The notes below the pieces were generated by a model. It was not told the DNA's origin. It did not search any database and saw nothing but the letters and a program-made list of their open reading frames with translations. A DNA stretch of 64,000 nt from Candidatus Obscuribacter sp. (GTDB lineage: Bacteria; Cyanobacteriota; Vampirovibrionia; Obscuribacterales; Obscuribacteraceae), in NCBI GenBank assembly GCA_016712465.1, contig JADJQZ010000001.1, positions 2,728,001 to 2,792,000 of the forward strand, in the 5' to 3' direction. How positions within the stretch are numbered: the first letter of the stretch is position 1; every line of letters begins with the position of its first letter. The position numbers and the translations under genes were made by a program. Positions 17,557 to 26,067 of the stretch are shown one piece after another.

Positions 17557-18150
17557 ATGATAAATCTTTACCCTCTTTATATTAGAGTCCATGGTCCGCG
17601 TTCCTATCATCTGGGTTTTAGGACCGCTAGTGGCGATGTGGAATATCTTTTCCGTTTTAGCGATGATGACGATAACATGGTCGATTATATAGATACGGGC
17701 TTCAATGACGCGACCATTGTTGATGAAGCCAAGTTCTTCATTTACCAGACGGTGTTCTCTTTCCATGCTGCAAGACAATCGTCGATACTCAAGGGCCTCG
17801 CGGGTCAAGAACTTCACCCAACTGAAGTCAGATATCTCGGAGAGGGACCGGCGCAGGTGTTTAATTTCTGCGCCAGCTTTTCTGATGAGTCAGATACAGA
17901 ACACGCCAATTTGAAGTTTAAGGTGATTCAGGGCGCCGGTGGCAATATTTCAATAGAAGACGAGTTGGGTGTTCACTCTGTGCAGACCTCAAGTAATGGT
18001 TCCTCTGTTTTGTGTGAGAGAGGTCTTCATGCAGATTTACTTCAGTGTGCTCTCTTTCTTGACCAGGCACGCTACTATCGGGGCATAAATCAGGATGAGC
18101 CTATGCAGATTGATTTGGTTTATAAGGGGCATGATGATAAGTTGTGCTAG
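17557..18150 (+). CDS. Hypothetical protein (197 aa)
   Basis: A soluble acidic protein with no signal peptide and no recognised motif. It has a beta-rich N-terminal half (INLYPLYIRVHGPRSYHLGF, VEYLFRFSDDDD) and a mixed C-terminal half. AAGGAAAAAC upstream is a reasonable ribosome site for ATG 17557. Its 3' end lies 12 bp from a 37-bp sequence that repeats 3 kb away, so it may have been brought next to the minus-strand operon by recombination. Confidence 0.6.
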   Translation: MINLYPLYIRVHGPRSYHLGFRTASGDVEYLFRFSDDDDNMVDYIDTGFNDATIVDEAKFFIYQTVFSFHAARQSSILKGLAGQELHPTEVRYLGEGPAQVFNFCASFSDESDTEHANLKFKVIQGAGGNISIEDELGVHSVQTSSNGSSVLCERGLHADLLQCALFLDQARYYRGINQDEPMQIDLVYKGHDDKLC

Positions 18151-18161
18151 TGCGGATTTGA

Positions 18162-18198
18162 TCTTCAAACCTTTTGCCGAAAGGAATCACCATTGCTT
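18162..18198. repeat. 37-bp perfect direct repeat, copy 1
   Basis: This is identical over 37 bp to 21136-21172, same orientation, with no similarity outside. Read on the minus strand it contains the end of a KQW-stop frame and the start of an MVIPFGKRFED frame, i.e. exactly the junction between the 323-aa and 419-aa genes found intact at copy 2. Here that frame runs into unrelated sequence after 11 residues. It marks a recombination or duplication boundary. Confidence 0.9.
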
Positions 18199-18220
18199 GA
18201 GTAAGAGCAACCTCTTGCCA

Positions 18221-19861
18221 CTACCACGGCCAGTTACTGTTACTAGGACCCTTGGTTATTTCGGCTGCTCGTGAGCGATCCTTCTCGGCTAGATCCTTTT
18301 GTCCAATCTTTTCGTAATTAAAGGCGCGCTCTATCAAGGCTTCATCAGTTTCCCAAAGGGAGTTTGCCTTGGTGCAGTCCTCAATTGCTTTGGAATAGGC
18401 ACCCTCTACACGATAGAGCTGCGCTCTGGCTATATAACCGCTTGGATGTTCTGGATCCGATTGAATTGCTTTCTCAAGATCTCTGTGAGCATCTCGGAAC
18501 TTCTTAAGCTGGGTATTCGCTTGCGCTCTCAATATAAGGGCGGCGTTGCCTGTTAGATTTGCTTCAATGGCCTTGTTGCAATCTTCCACTGTATTTTGAT
18601 ATTTGCCCAGTTCGTAGAAGCACTTTGCCCGGTTAATTATGTTCCCGATTGCTTTCTTGTTTAGTGATATCAGCGCAGTGTAATCTTCGCTGGCGAGCTG
18701 GTATTCCTTCAATTTTATGTGAGAATCAGCTCGCACGCGCAATAGATCCTTGTTTCTGGGAGCGAATTTCAAGGCGGCGTCGCAAACTGCAACGGCTTCC
18801 CGCAACTTATTGCTAACGTATAGCAAGAAAGCCTTTTGTGTTGGCTGGTTGGCCGGAGCGTTCTCGCTGACAGACAGAGTTTCGGCAATCTTTATAAGGT
18901 CAGAAATCTCTTCTGGAGTGCTGGCAACACAGAAAATATGAAGTATGGTCGGTGTACCTTCCAATGGTACAAGAGTTTGGGCAGCATGCATGGAGTTCTG
19001 ATGCTCTTCCTGCCATCTTATGGATTGGTTAAGAATAGAGCCGGGCCTGCCAGTGTTCGGATCTTTCGGGGTGTAGGAAGGGTGTTGACCTATGTAAATG
19101 CTCAGGTATGCCGCCGGGCTGCTTAGCTCGTGGAGCTTATTGAAGGTGAAGACATGGAAGTCTGCACTCTCAAAGCAGTTCGTTGCTATGCCGTCTGGTA
19201 CGGAAGCAACTAATCCATAGAATGTGTCAATTTCAATTTTGCGGGAGATTGTTGGTAGAGTCTTTGTGCCTGGCGCAATTGAATTTAGGATTCGTTCTGC
19301 CATCGTCGAGACCGCCTTCCAGTCTCTTGCGGCTTCTGAGTTTACGCTGATGGTAATGAGTTGAACGGTGCCATCTGAATTTTCTACTATCGCGGTGTTA
19401 ACTACCTGACTCCCAGTCCCTGCTTTTGCAGCCACCTTGGTTGTCGCCTGGCACATTCTGAGACCGCTCTTGCTGGTTCTCAATGAAAAGTTCGAGTTCC
19501 CCTCAGTTGGTTTTGGCTGGAGAACTTTAATTGCGCTACCGTCAAAATTCTTTCCGCTCGTTGCGAAGAGTTCCCTGACGGATAGGTCAAGTCGTTGCCT
19601 GCCTGCTGTCACGGAAGCTCTCGTCTCTTTTTGTATTACTTCGGAAGCGACCTTCGTGCCCTTTGCGTGACAATGCGAGTCAGACACAGTTCCGCTTGGC
19701 ATATCGATGGTAAGTCGACCATCAAGTAAGTCGATTTTGCTCGATAACGCCCTGTCTGAAAGTTCGGCTGAATAAGCAGAAGAAGCGAGTCCGATGATTA
19801 AGACCACTGTCGTGGTCCAGGCATTTTTTAGGACCGGATAGCCTGGATTCTTTCTTTGCAC
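18221..19861 (-). CDS. Secreted protein with C-terminal TPR repeats
   Basis: The protein is 546 aa from GTG 19861, chosen because AGGAG lies 8 nt upstream and a signal peptide follows directly (TTTVVLIIGLASSAYSAE). Residues about 30-330 form two similar-looking halves of unknown fold (KIDLLDGRLTIDMPSGTV; VNTAIVENSDGTVQLITISVN; KIEIDTFYGLVASVPDG). The last 170 residues are TPR units (AFLLYVSNKLREAVAVCDAAL, YQLASEDYTALISLN, YQNTVEDCNKAIEAN, YSKAIEDCTKANSL). It is likely periplasmic or surface exposed, and the third gene of a minus-strand operon with two unrecognised proteins. No function is assigned. Confidence 0.75.
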   Translation of the reverse strand: MQRKNPGYPVLKNAWTTTVVLIIGLASSAYSAELSDRALSSKIDLLDGRLTIDMPSGTVSDSHCHAKGTKVASEVIQKETRASVTAGRQRLDLSVRELFATSGKNFDGSAIKVLQPKPTEGNSNFSLRTSKSGLRMCQATTKVAAKAGTGSQVVNTAIVENSDGTVQLITISVNSEAARDWKAVSTMAERILNSIAPGTKTLPTISRKIEIDTFYGLVASVPDGIATNCFESADFHVFTFNKLHELSSPAAYLSIYIGQHPSYTPKDPNTGRPGSILNQSIRWQEEHQNSMHAAQTLVPLEGTPTILHIFCVASTPEEISDLIKIAETLSVSENAPANQPTQKAFLLYVSNKLREAVAVCDAALKFAPRNKDLLRVRADSHIKLKEYQLASEDYTALISLNKKAIGNIINRAKCFYELGKYQNTVEDCNKAIEANLTGNAALILRAQANTQLKKFRDAHRDLEKAIQSDPEHPSGYIARAQLYRVEGAYSKAIEDCTKANSLWETDEALIERAFNYEKIGQKDLAEKDRSRAAEITKGPSNSNWPW

Positions 19862-19907
19862 TGGGCGTCTCCTCTGGGTTTCATCTGGTGATAGCCGATA
19901 GCGATAG

Positions 19908-21167
19908 TTACCTGGGCGTTCTGCATATCTTGTCAATTCCATTACTTGCTTCAGCATTAATCTCGGTCCAATATGTGTTCTGTTCCCCATCGACGAGAAT
20001 GTTGCCAATTGTTAGGTCGTCGGATACTTCTGCGGTAAGCACCTGACCATTGTCGAGCCTGGCTTCTAGTCCCGTTATTCGTCCAATCTTGTTCTGTTTG
20101 TATTTTGTTATTGAAGATGGACTGATATCCCAAAAGTCCTTTGTCAACTTCGAACCCCTTTTCATTCGTTCTAAATAGTAAACCTGATATGCACTATTCA
20201 GCTTTCGCCAAAGGATGTCCTCATCTATCTCTTTGTCCGTCAGTTGTGCCTTAGACGGGCTGGATACTTCTAGAACCCATAAACCCTGCTCCTCTCTTCT
20301 TACCTCTGTTTGATAATCGAGCGGCACTCCATCTTTGGAGAGGTTGCAGTACCACCTAACCAGTCCAAGTTGTTTCGCGGCTTCTTGATAAAGTTGTCCT
20401 GCCAGAATAATATTTGACGATGGAACGAGAGATTGCATCGCTGGCAGTGTTCTTGCGTCAGGCTGACAAAAGCGTTGTATTCGCTCGGTACTCCAACGGC
20501 TTTCTATATAGGTTTCCAAAGCGGCTTTCAATTTTACCAAGTAGTCTGAGCTTGATTGCAACTTAGAGGTCAGTTCTGCTACATCGGAACTGCTGTAGCT
20601 TTGACCTGGCAAGAGTGTTTCAATACAATACACATCACGAACACCATCACATTCATTTCCTGGATTGAAGCCGAGAATGCATGCTCTACCAACTTGTTTC
20701 GCGAGGTCGCTAGAGTAGGAATCGGGAATACGCCTGTCCGTAGTGAATTGAAGAGCGACCCTTTGCCCTGGCTGGAAAATATGTTCATTTGTTTGGTCTT
20801 GATAAAGGAATCCGAACCTTCCAGTCAGCTCATTGGTCTTGTCCAATAGCACGTTCACTACCTCAGCTTCCATGATGGACTTGCGGACACCAAACTTGCC
20901 CTTAGTTGAGTCTTTGAAGCTAAGAACTTGTAGTTCAAGACAAGCAAAATAGGGGAAGATCGTTCTCGGGCGAGACTTGATCAGCTTAACTAAACTTTTG
21001 TAAGAGGAGACCTGTTCATAAGAAGAATGCGGTTTCTTGGCATAGGCGGGTGTAACGCTTACAACTACGATGAAAAGGCAGGTCAGCCAATGAAAAGATC
21101 TGACAGCATATCGGAAGGATTTGACATCGGAGCTGTCTTCAAACCTTTTGCCGAAAGGAATCACCAT
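19908..21167 (-). CDS. Secreted hypothetical protein (419 aa)
   Basis: There is a basic N-terminus, then a signal peptide (FHWLTCLFIVVVSVTPAYAKK, cleavage after about residue 44). The mature part has five or six cysteines and a mixed alpha/beta look (LVKLIKSRPRTIFPYFACLELQVLSF; YCIETLLPGQSYSSSD; DGQVLTAEVSDDLTIGNILVDG near the C-terminus). The family is not recognised. The start ATG overlaps the upstream gene's stop by 7 bases, indicating coupling. The first bases of the gene lie inside the 37-bp repeat. It is followed 46 bp later by the secreted TPR protein. Confidence 0.7.
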   Translation of the reverse strand: MVIPFGKRFEDSSDVKSFRYAVRSFHWLTCLFIVVVSVTPAYAKKPHSSYEQVSSYKSLVKLIKSRPRTIFPYFACLELQVLSFKDSTKGKFGVRKSIMEAEVVNVLLDKTNELTGRFGFLYQDQTNEHIFQPGQRVALQFTTDRRIPDSYSSDLAKQVGRACILGFNPGNECDGVRDVYCIETLLPGQSYSSSDVAELTSKLQSSSDYLVKLKAALETYIESRWSTERIQRFCQPDARTLPAMQSLVPSSNIILAGQLYQEAAKQLGLVRWYCNLSKDGVPLDYQTEVRREEQGLWVLEVSSPSKAQLTDKEIDEDILWRKLNSAYQVYYLERMKRGSKLTKDFWDISPSSITKYKQNKIGRITGLEARLDNGQVLTAEVSDDLTIGNILVDGEQNTYWTEINAEASNGIDKICRTPR

Positions 21168-21172
21168 TGCTT
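21136..21172. repeat. 37-bp perfect direct repeat, copy 2
   Basis: Identical to 18162-18198. Here it spans the natural overlap of the 323-aa gene end and the 419-aa gene start, so this is likely the original copy. Confidence 0.9.
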
Positions 21173-22132
21173 AAACTCGGCTGGTGCTTCCAATGGTTCG
21201 AATGTAGCGCCTGAGAGGTCAATTAACTGGACGGCGTCACCGTTGCTTAGGTTTTCTAAAGGAGCGCGAAAAATACTTCCGGATTTGGCGTAAAGTAAGT
21301 CACCATTGCGATCCCAGTCGGCCCAGTCTGATCGCCCTAAATCAAGAACGATACTGTTAGTGGTGGCGGATAGGACTTGGTATTCAGTCACGTAAGTCGG
21401 ACCTTCCACCTGCCACAAACCTAACGTGCGCATTTCAATGTAGTAGCCACCACTGAGTTTTCGCCGAATATCAACGGGATCGAAAGGGTGGCGAATCTCT
21501 CCTTTCGAATATTTCTTCAGAGCGGGAAGTGCTAGGAGCCCGCCGCCTTCCAGTGAGCCAAGCTCCAAGTTTCGAAATTCTTCAAACCAGTTGTCGATTC
21601 GCCCCTGCTCCCCAATTGTTGCTTCGTCGGTTTTGAAGAGACCTTGTTGAGTTTTGCTCCATCCGTCTCGGACTAGGCGGGCTTCCGTTATATGACCGAG
21701 GGGCGCATCATAGTCACCGGTCCAGGCCTGGACGTTAAAGTCCTTCGGCATGGGGAGTCCGTTGGCTTTTCGTTTCGACAGATACGTAAGCAATAGATGA
21801 TTTTCGCTATCGAAAAGGCCACCGCCGATCGAACCATGATTAGGCCACAATGATAGCGCTGTCAGATAAGGAGGTCTGCTCACTGCGGTCCAGTGGTAAT
21901 AGGGTGCCTTGTGATTGCCGGCCCAGTAGACTAAATATCGACCTGATGGCGAAAGATCACAATGATGCTCGTAAATACGGCCCTTAAACCATTGTCCCTT
22001 GTCGAAGAGGTCATTGGTCAGATCCCAACTCAGTAACTGCGCCCGATTGGTGGGACCGCGCCGGATTACAACTGCCGTGGGTGATTCCCTGGCAATTAGA
22101 CAATAGAGATTAACTGATGCTTTAGTTGACAT
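21161..22132 (-). CDS. Hypothetical beta-propeller-like protein (323 aa)
   Basis: A soluble protein without signal peptide. It is rich in Trp, Gly and Asp with repeated WD/SPSGRYLVYW-like strands (LLSWDLTNDLF, CDLSPSGRYLVYWAG, ALSLWPNHGSIGGGLF, WADWDRNGDLLYAKSGSIFR), suggesting a beta-propeller. Proteins with 'PPYLTALSLWP'-type segments occur as uncharacterised genes in various bacteria (recollection, not a search). It is the first gene of the three-gene minus-strand operon; AGGA lies 8 nt before ATG 22132. Confidence 0.65.
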   Translation of the reverse strand: MSTKASVNLYCLIARESPTAVVIRRGPTNRAQLLSWDLTNDLFDKGQWFKGRIYEHHCDLSPSGRYLVYWAGNHKAPYYHWTAVSRPPYLTALSLWPNHGSIGGGLFDSENHLLLTYLSKRKANGLPMPKDFNVQAWTGDYDAPLGHITEARLVRDGWSKTQQGLFKTDEATIGEQGRIDNWFEEFRNLELGSLEGGGLLALPALKKYSKGEIRHPFDPVDIRRKLSGGYYIEMRTLGLWQVEGPTYVTEYQVLSATTNSIVLDLGRSDWADWDRNGDLLYAKSGSIFRAPLENLSNGDAVQLIDLSGATFEPLEAPAEFKQW

Positions 22133-22219
22133 GGACCGATCCTACAACATTGAGCCAGGGCGCACAAAAAGATGCATTGGCCTTATCAGCCTTAGAGCCT
22201 GTCAATGTTTTCTAATCAT

Positions 22220-22453
22220 CTACCGCAGTTTCGCTCGGTCTATTGTATAAGCGGCCGCTCCTCTTAAATTCGGAATGTCACCGTAGACAGGCAACCGATA
22301 TACTTCGACAGTCAATTCCTCTCGATTTGCTTGTGTGGTCGAGCCGACTACTATACCTTCCCGGTTGAATACGAATGACATTACTGGGTCTTGCTTGTCC
22401 CGGATGAACGAGATGATCTCCTCGACGTTATGGAAATTAATCCGTGCCTCCAA
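22220..22453 (-). CDS. Hypothetical short protein (77 aa), possible fragment
   Basis: A TTG-started frame (EARINFHNVEEIISFIRDKQD...) overlaps the end of the truncated AlbA_2-type frame by 17 bases. It has no recognised domain. It could be a small gene or a shifted remainder of a larger one. The predicted fold is mixed, ending in AAAYTIDRAKLR. Support is limited to the open frame and amino-acid composition. Confidence 0.4.
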   Translation of the reverse strand: MEARINFHNVEEIISFIRDKQDPVMSFVFNREGIVVGSTTQANREELTVEVYRLPVYGDIPNLRGAAAYTIDRAKLR

Positions 22454-22646
22454 GTACTGCCAGCGGGAAACGCCCGATGTTTTGTTCCGCCACGAGTTTT
22501 AACGGCTCGTCCACACCAATCAAGACAGTGCCTCCATCGGCGTTGGCAAATGCACACAAGCTCTCTATCGCCTCTGCGCCAAAGGAGCGCTTGAATTCAA
22601 GCGTCTCAGATTCGCCTCTGGTAATTTGCGGTTGCATTTCAGACAA
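22437..22646 (-). pseudogene. Truncated AlbA_2/Schlafen-type DNA-binding domain gene
   Basis: The 69-residue frame contains GESETLEFKRSFGAEAIESL then CAFANADGGTVLIGVDE, the start of the AlbA_2 (divergent AAA-4/Schlafen) domain found at the N-terminus of putative transcriptional regulators and anti-phage-type ATPases. Intact domains need about 110-120 residues and usually continue into a winged helix or ATPase. Here the frame ends soon after the 'GVDE' strand. The call as a remnant rests on this length deficit. Confidence 0.7.
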
Positions 22647-22712
22647 TTCTCCAATCGATTTATCTTGGCATCTGCAAAATATCCATGGTTATCTTTCTTC
22701 CGCAAGATCAAA

Positions 22713-22760
22713 AAGAAGAAAAGGGAAGGACCTTGCGGACCTTTCCCTCTCTTTCTTCTT
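22713..22760. terminator. Long-stem hairpin upstream of truncated AlbA_2 gene, downstream of ssb
   Basis: AAGAAGAAAAGGGAAGG on the left pairs with CCTTTCCCTCTCTTTCTTCTT on the right with small bulges and a loop of about 10 nt. On the minus strand it follows the ssb stop (22845) and ends with a pyrimidine-rich tract, so it probably terminates ssb transcripts. Confidence 0.6.
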
Positions 22761-22812
22761 CTCGTGTTGTGTGGTGGCGGGAAAAACTGTGTCTACTTGT
22801 TAGTGAAAGAGA

Positions 22813-22857
22813 ATCTAGTTGAAGGATATCTAGCTAAAGGCAATCTAGCCAAAGGGA
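22813..22857 (-). repeat. 15-bp tandem repeat (3 units) at the ssb 3' end
   Basis: The plus-strand units are ATCTAGTTGAAGGAT, ATCTAGCTAAAGGCA and ATCTAGCCAAAGGGA at 22813, 22828 and 22843. The third unit encodes, on the minus strand, the last residues PFG and the stop of SSB. The other two units are diverged copies lying just after the stop. Confidence 0.75.
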
Positions 22858-23282
22858 ACCTCGGTGGTGCCATCGAAAATGTCTTCCGGCAAAGCCGCGG
22901 CTGAATCTACTTCTCCCTCAGGGTCTTGCCCGGACCCTGAGGAGGAATTAGATTTTTTCCCCTTTGGGGGGAGGGAGAGCTGACTGGCCTCAACCACAGG
23001 AGTGATGCGATTGAGACCCTGTCTATCCGTCCAGTGATCCAGAATCAGTCTGCCCGTGACTGTAATCTGGTTGCCTTTGGAGAGGCACCGGGCGGCTAGC
23101 TCGGCCAGCTTTCCCCAGGTCTCGACCTTATAGAAGTCGCAGGCTTTGTCGGTCTTGCCCGTTGACCGGACAAAGCTGTTAACTGCAACAACCATTGTGG
23201 TTTTAACCCTTCCACTCGAAAATTCAATCCTTTCTGGTGCTTTAACAAGATTCCCAACCAGTGAAACGTTCGCAAGGCTCAT
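22845..23282 (-). CDS. ssb: Single-stranded DNA-binding protein
   Basis: The protein (145 aa) has one OB fold (residues 1-105: SLANVSLVGNLVKAPERIEF, VAVNSFVRS, FYKVETWGKLAELAARCLSKG, ITVTGRLILDHWTDRQG) and a short Ser/Gly/acidic linker. It binds ssDNA as a tetramer in replication and repair. The C-terminal tip ends EVPFG, i.e. the usual acidic-PF protein-docking tip followed by one extra glycine. GGGAGGT lies 6 nt before ATG 23282. It is divergent from the kinase gene at 23594. Confidence 0.93.
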   Translation of the reverse strand: MSLANVSLVGNLVKAPERIEFSSGRVKTTMVVAVNSFVRSTGKTDKACDFYKVETWGKLAELAARCLSKGNQITVTGRLILDHWTDRQGLNRITPVVEASQLSLPPKGKKSNSSSGSGQDPEGEVDSAAALPEDIFDGTTEVPFG

Positions 23283-23593
23283 AACGCGACCTCCCGTGTA
23301 TTTGGCACTTCAAACAAGCTCATGCAGTTTGTGGTTACATATTGCTTGTTGCGATTTACTTGGTTGGGGGAGACTCTTATAAATTACCACCCATACAGAC
23401 GTATGTCAACATAATTGTGTATGGTGCCTAAACCTCAAGCAGGGTCAGGCATGCACAAAATGTGCAGAAACTGCGAGCCGATTTTTCAATAATGTCAAGA
23501 GTAAAAGCTTTGCAAAATCAGGCATATTCCTTGATTTGGGCGTTTAATAACGAATTTGCGGGAACATAGAATATGTAAGTTAGGAGACTCCTT
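23283..23593. promoter_or_regulatory. Divergent ssb/kinase promoter region with perfect dyads
   Basis: 311 bp between divergent genes. TGCACA-AAA-TGTGCA at 23452-23466 is a perfect 6-bp dyad, and ACATA-GAA-TATGT occurs near 23564-23576. Either could be a repressor site. TAGGAGAC gives the ribosome site for the TTG start at 23594. No promoter hexamers can be assigned firmly. Confidence 0.4.
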
Positions 23594-24838
23594 TTGTCCC
23601 AATCCTCAGACGATCCCTGGTTCAAGCGCTACCGCTGGCTGCAGATGCTTGGCACTGGCGGTATGGGCGTCATTTATCTCGCTCAAGACCTCTATAGCGA
23701 CGATGCTTTCAGGGTAGTGAAACACTTATCCAGTACCTTTTCCGATCCCGATGAAAAGGCAGAAGCCATAAGGCTGTTTCGCCGGGAAGCGGCTATGTTG
23801 CAGCGCCTCAATCACCCGGGCGTGGTGCGTTTTCACGACCACTACTTTACCGAGGAAGGCAAGTATTACCTGGTCATGGATTACGTGCCGGGCAGTTCAC
23901 TGGAGACGGTAATCAACGACTTTGGTCCGTTTAACGATGATGATGCCGTCAAAGTCGGCATTCAAATTTGTGAAGTGCTCGAGTATTTGCACGATCAAGA
24001 TCCGCCGATAATTTATCGCGACTTGAAGCCTTCCAACTTGATGTTGACGCCGGAAGGGCAGATCGTTTTCATCGACTTTGGTATTGCTCGCAACTTCATG
24101 CCCAAAGAGTCCGCTACGAGGGTGGTTACTGCCGGCTATTCGCCGCCTGAGCAGTACTTTGGTAAGCCGGAAACGAGAAGCGATATTTACGCACTCGGTG
24201 CTACCCTCGGGCATTTGCTTACCGGTACGCGGCCCAAGCCGCTCACGCCCACCACGGTCAGTCAGCATAAGCCCGATGTTTTGCCTTCCCTCGATGCGCT
24301 GGTGAAGCAGATGACCAGCCATGCCATAGATGAAAGACCGCCGTCGGCCAGGCATGTGCGGCATTTGCTGTACCGCTGCTATCAAGAGTTGCATCCGGAA
24401 TTCGAGATACCCGACGAAGTATTCAAAGCTCGCACCATTACTACTACCAGAGAAGAACAGTTTATTTCTCAGCGCATTATGAAGTCGGGCATGAAGGCGG
24501 CCGCGTCCGCTCTCAAATTTGAGCAGGACAACGAGCGCAAGAGGCGCAATTCACCGGAGGAAAATGGCTCCGGTACCTTCGATCGCTTGCGCGGTATCAA
24601 CCGGGAGGGCGGCACTACCAATCCCAGGAACCAGCGGCTTACATCAAGCAAAGTTCAACAGGTATCTTCCAGTAAATTACAAAAGGTCTCTTCCGGTAAG
24701 GTTCAGAAGGTCACCGGCAATCGCGACGACGCGCGCAATTCAAAAGGCTCATTGCGCTCGGTTCGAGATTTGAAGAAGACGGAAGAACGGGGCATCTTCA
24801 GCAAGCTCTTCGGCTGGCTGGGCGGACGCAAGGACTGA
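23594..24838 (+). CDS. Ser/Thr protein kinase (PknB-type catalytic domain)
   Basis: The 414-aa soluble kinase has glycine loop GTGGMGVIY (20-28), Lys43, catalytic loop YRDLKPSN (141-148), DFG (161-163) and activation-segment TAGYSPPEQY, so it looks active; Y replaces H in HRD, as in many bacterial kinases. There is no membrane segment. The tail (about 290-414) is basic and contains three near-copies of an SSxKVQKV unit, likely disordered. The TTG start has GGAG 9 nt upstream. It is divergent from ssb and followed by a convergent esterase gene. Targets are unknown. Confidence 0.92.
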   Translation: MSQSSDDPWFKRYRWLQMLGTGGMGVIYLAQDLYSDDAFRVVKHLSSTFSDPDEKAEAIRLFRREAAMLQRLNHPGVVRFHDHYFTEEGKYYLVMDYVPGSSLETVINDFGPFNDDDAVKVGIQICEVLEYLHDQDPPIIYRDLKPSNLMLTPEGQIVFIDFGIARNFMPKESATRVVTAGYSPPEQYFGKPETRSDIYALGATLGHLLTGTRPKPLTPTTVSQHKPDVLPSLDALVKQMTSHAIDERPPSARHVRHLLYRCYQELHPEFEIPDEVFKARTITTTREEQFISQRIMKSGMKAAASALKFEQDNERKRRNSPEENGSGTFDRLRGINREGGTTNPRNQRLTSSKVQQVSSSKLQKVSSGKVQKVTGNRDDARNSKGSLRSVRDLKKTEERGIFSKLFGWLGGRKD

Positions 24839-24873
24839 TAATAATCAGGTGAGGCGACTCATTTCACCAGGTC

Positions 24874-25998
24874 TTAGATCTTGCGGTTGCCGACAAGATC
24901 TTCGAGCAGTGCTACGGAAAGTTTGACCGAAGCTCTGGACCCTCTGCCTACGATGGCGAAGTCTCTCGCTTCCGGCTGGCCGGGGAAGGCATGGCCGCCT
25001 CGCCTGTCTACATGGGTGGTAAGGGTGGTGCCGTCGGTGCACGTAAAGTTAGTAGTGGAAAGCTTATCTGAGTTTTCTTTGTTAAGGGTGCGGCAGCCTT
25101 TGTTCTTTTCGATCTGGCTCATGAATTCATCAGCAGATGGGTTGTCTTGAATGAAGTTCCAGGCTTTCTGCACATAGTTGCGGCGCTTGGGTTCGTAGTG
25201 AACTATTTCGGTGCCCTTGAGGCTGAGGTTTTCAGCATTGGGTACGGTGCCGGTGGCGGCGAAGAGTCGTTTGACGGCGCCAGGTTCTTGTTTGTCGAGC
25301 CTGTCGGCGACGTCGAAGGCGAAGGCTACGCCCTGGGAGAAGGCTAGCATGTTGAGGTCTTTGGGGTCGATGCCGTATTGCTTCTTGGCGATGGCCAGGG
25401 TGCCGAGAATGGCTTGTGTGTCATTGATTTTTTTACCGTCATCACCAGTGGCGATACCAGGGGTGATATTTTGACCGCCTATGCCCTGCCATTCTCTCAG
25501 TCCGATTTTGTTGCGGGAGGCTTCCGGCAAAATGACGATGGCTCCCTGGCTCCGCATTCTCTCGGCATCGATGCTTTCGGCAAAGCCCTTAGCATTGGCG
25601 GTAAAGCCATGGAGGGCGACGATTGTAGTGTATTTTTTACTGGGGTCGTAATTGTCGGGCAGAAGCACCAGCGATTTTATTTCGCGGCCGCCGGCGTGTA
25701 CGGTCAATTCTTCTTGATTTTTGCTGATGGACTGGCGGCTGACCAGGTTGACTTCGCGGCCGGCGCCATCGCCTACGAGTTTGTCGGACCGTCCTTCTCT
25801 GACGTTGACTTTGTCGCCGCCCAGTTCTTCCAGGCTGAGGGAGGGCAGACCGTCGGTCAATCCGAGACTTTTGCCGATTTGACGTACCAGACCTACATCA
25901 CCAAGGGCAGCTACGGCTTCACCGGCTAGTTTGAAGGTTGTCTTGTCCGGTATGAACTGATCGATGCGGTCCATACTTAAAGAAAAATCGGATGCCAT
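24874..25998 (-). CDS. Alpha/beta hydrolase (esterase/PHB-depolymerase-like)
   Basis: The protein (374 aa) has a roughly 80-residue unrecognised N-terminal part, then a hydrolase domain. YTTIVALHGFTANAKGF gives the oxyanion HG segment, LNMLAFSQGVAFAF the nucleophile elbow (x-S-x-G form) and RRGGHAFPG the catalytic His region. The order fits LpqC/feruloyl-esterase-like enzymes. No signal peptide is seen, although relatives are often secreted. GGGAG precedes ATG 25998. The substrate is unknown. Confidence 0.75.
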   Translation of the reverse strand: MASDFSLSMDRIDQFIPDKTTFKLAGEAVAALGDVGLVRQIGKSLGLTDGLPSLSLEELGGDKVNVREGRSDKLVGDGAGREVNLVSRQSISKNQEELTVHAGGREIKSLVLLPDNYDPSKKYTTIVALHGFTANAKGFAESIDAERMRSQGAIVILPEASRNKIGLREWQGIGGQNITPGIATGDDGKKINDTQAILGTLAIAKKQYGIDPKDLNMLAFSQGVAFAFDVADRLDKQEPGAVKRLFAATGTVPNAENLSLKGTEIVHYEPKRRNYVQKAWNFIQDNPSADEFMSQIEKNKGCRTLNKENSDKLSTTNFTCTDGTTLTTHVDRRGGHAFPGQPEARDFAIVGRGSRASVKLSVALLEDLVGNRKI

Positions 25999-26067
25999 GG
26001 TAATCTCCCAGCCAGAGTAAGGATGTATATCCAGGCTGAAGAGTTTTTGGACAGACTGCTGCCCTGA

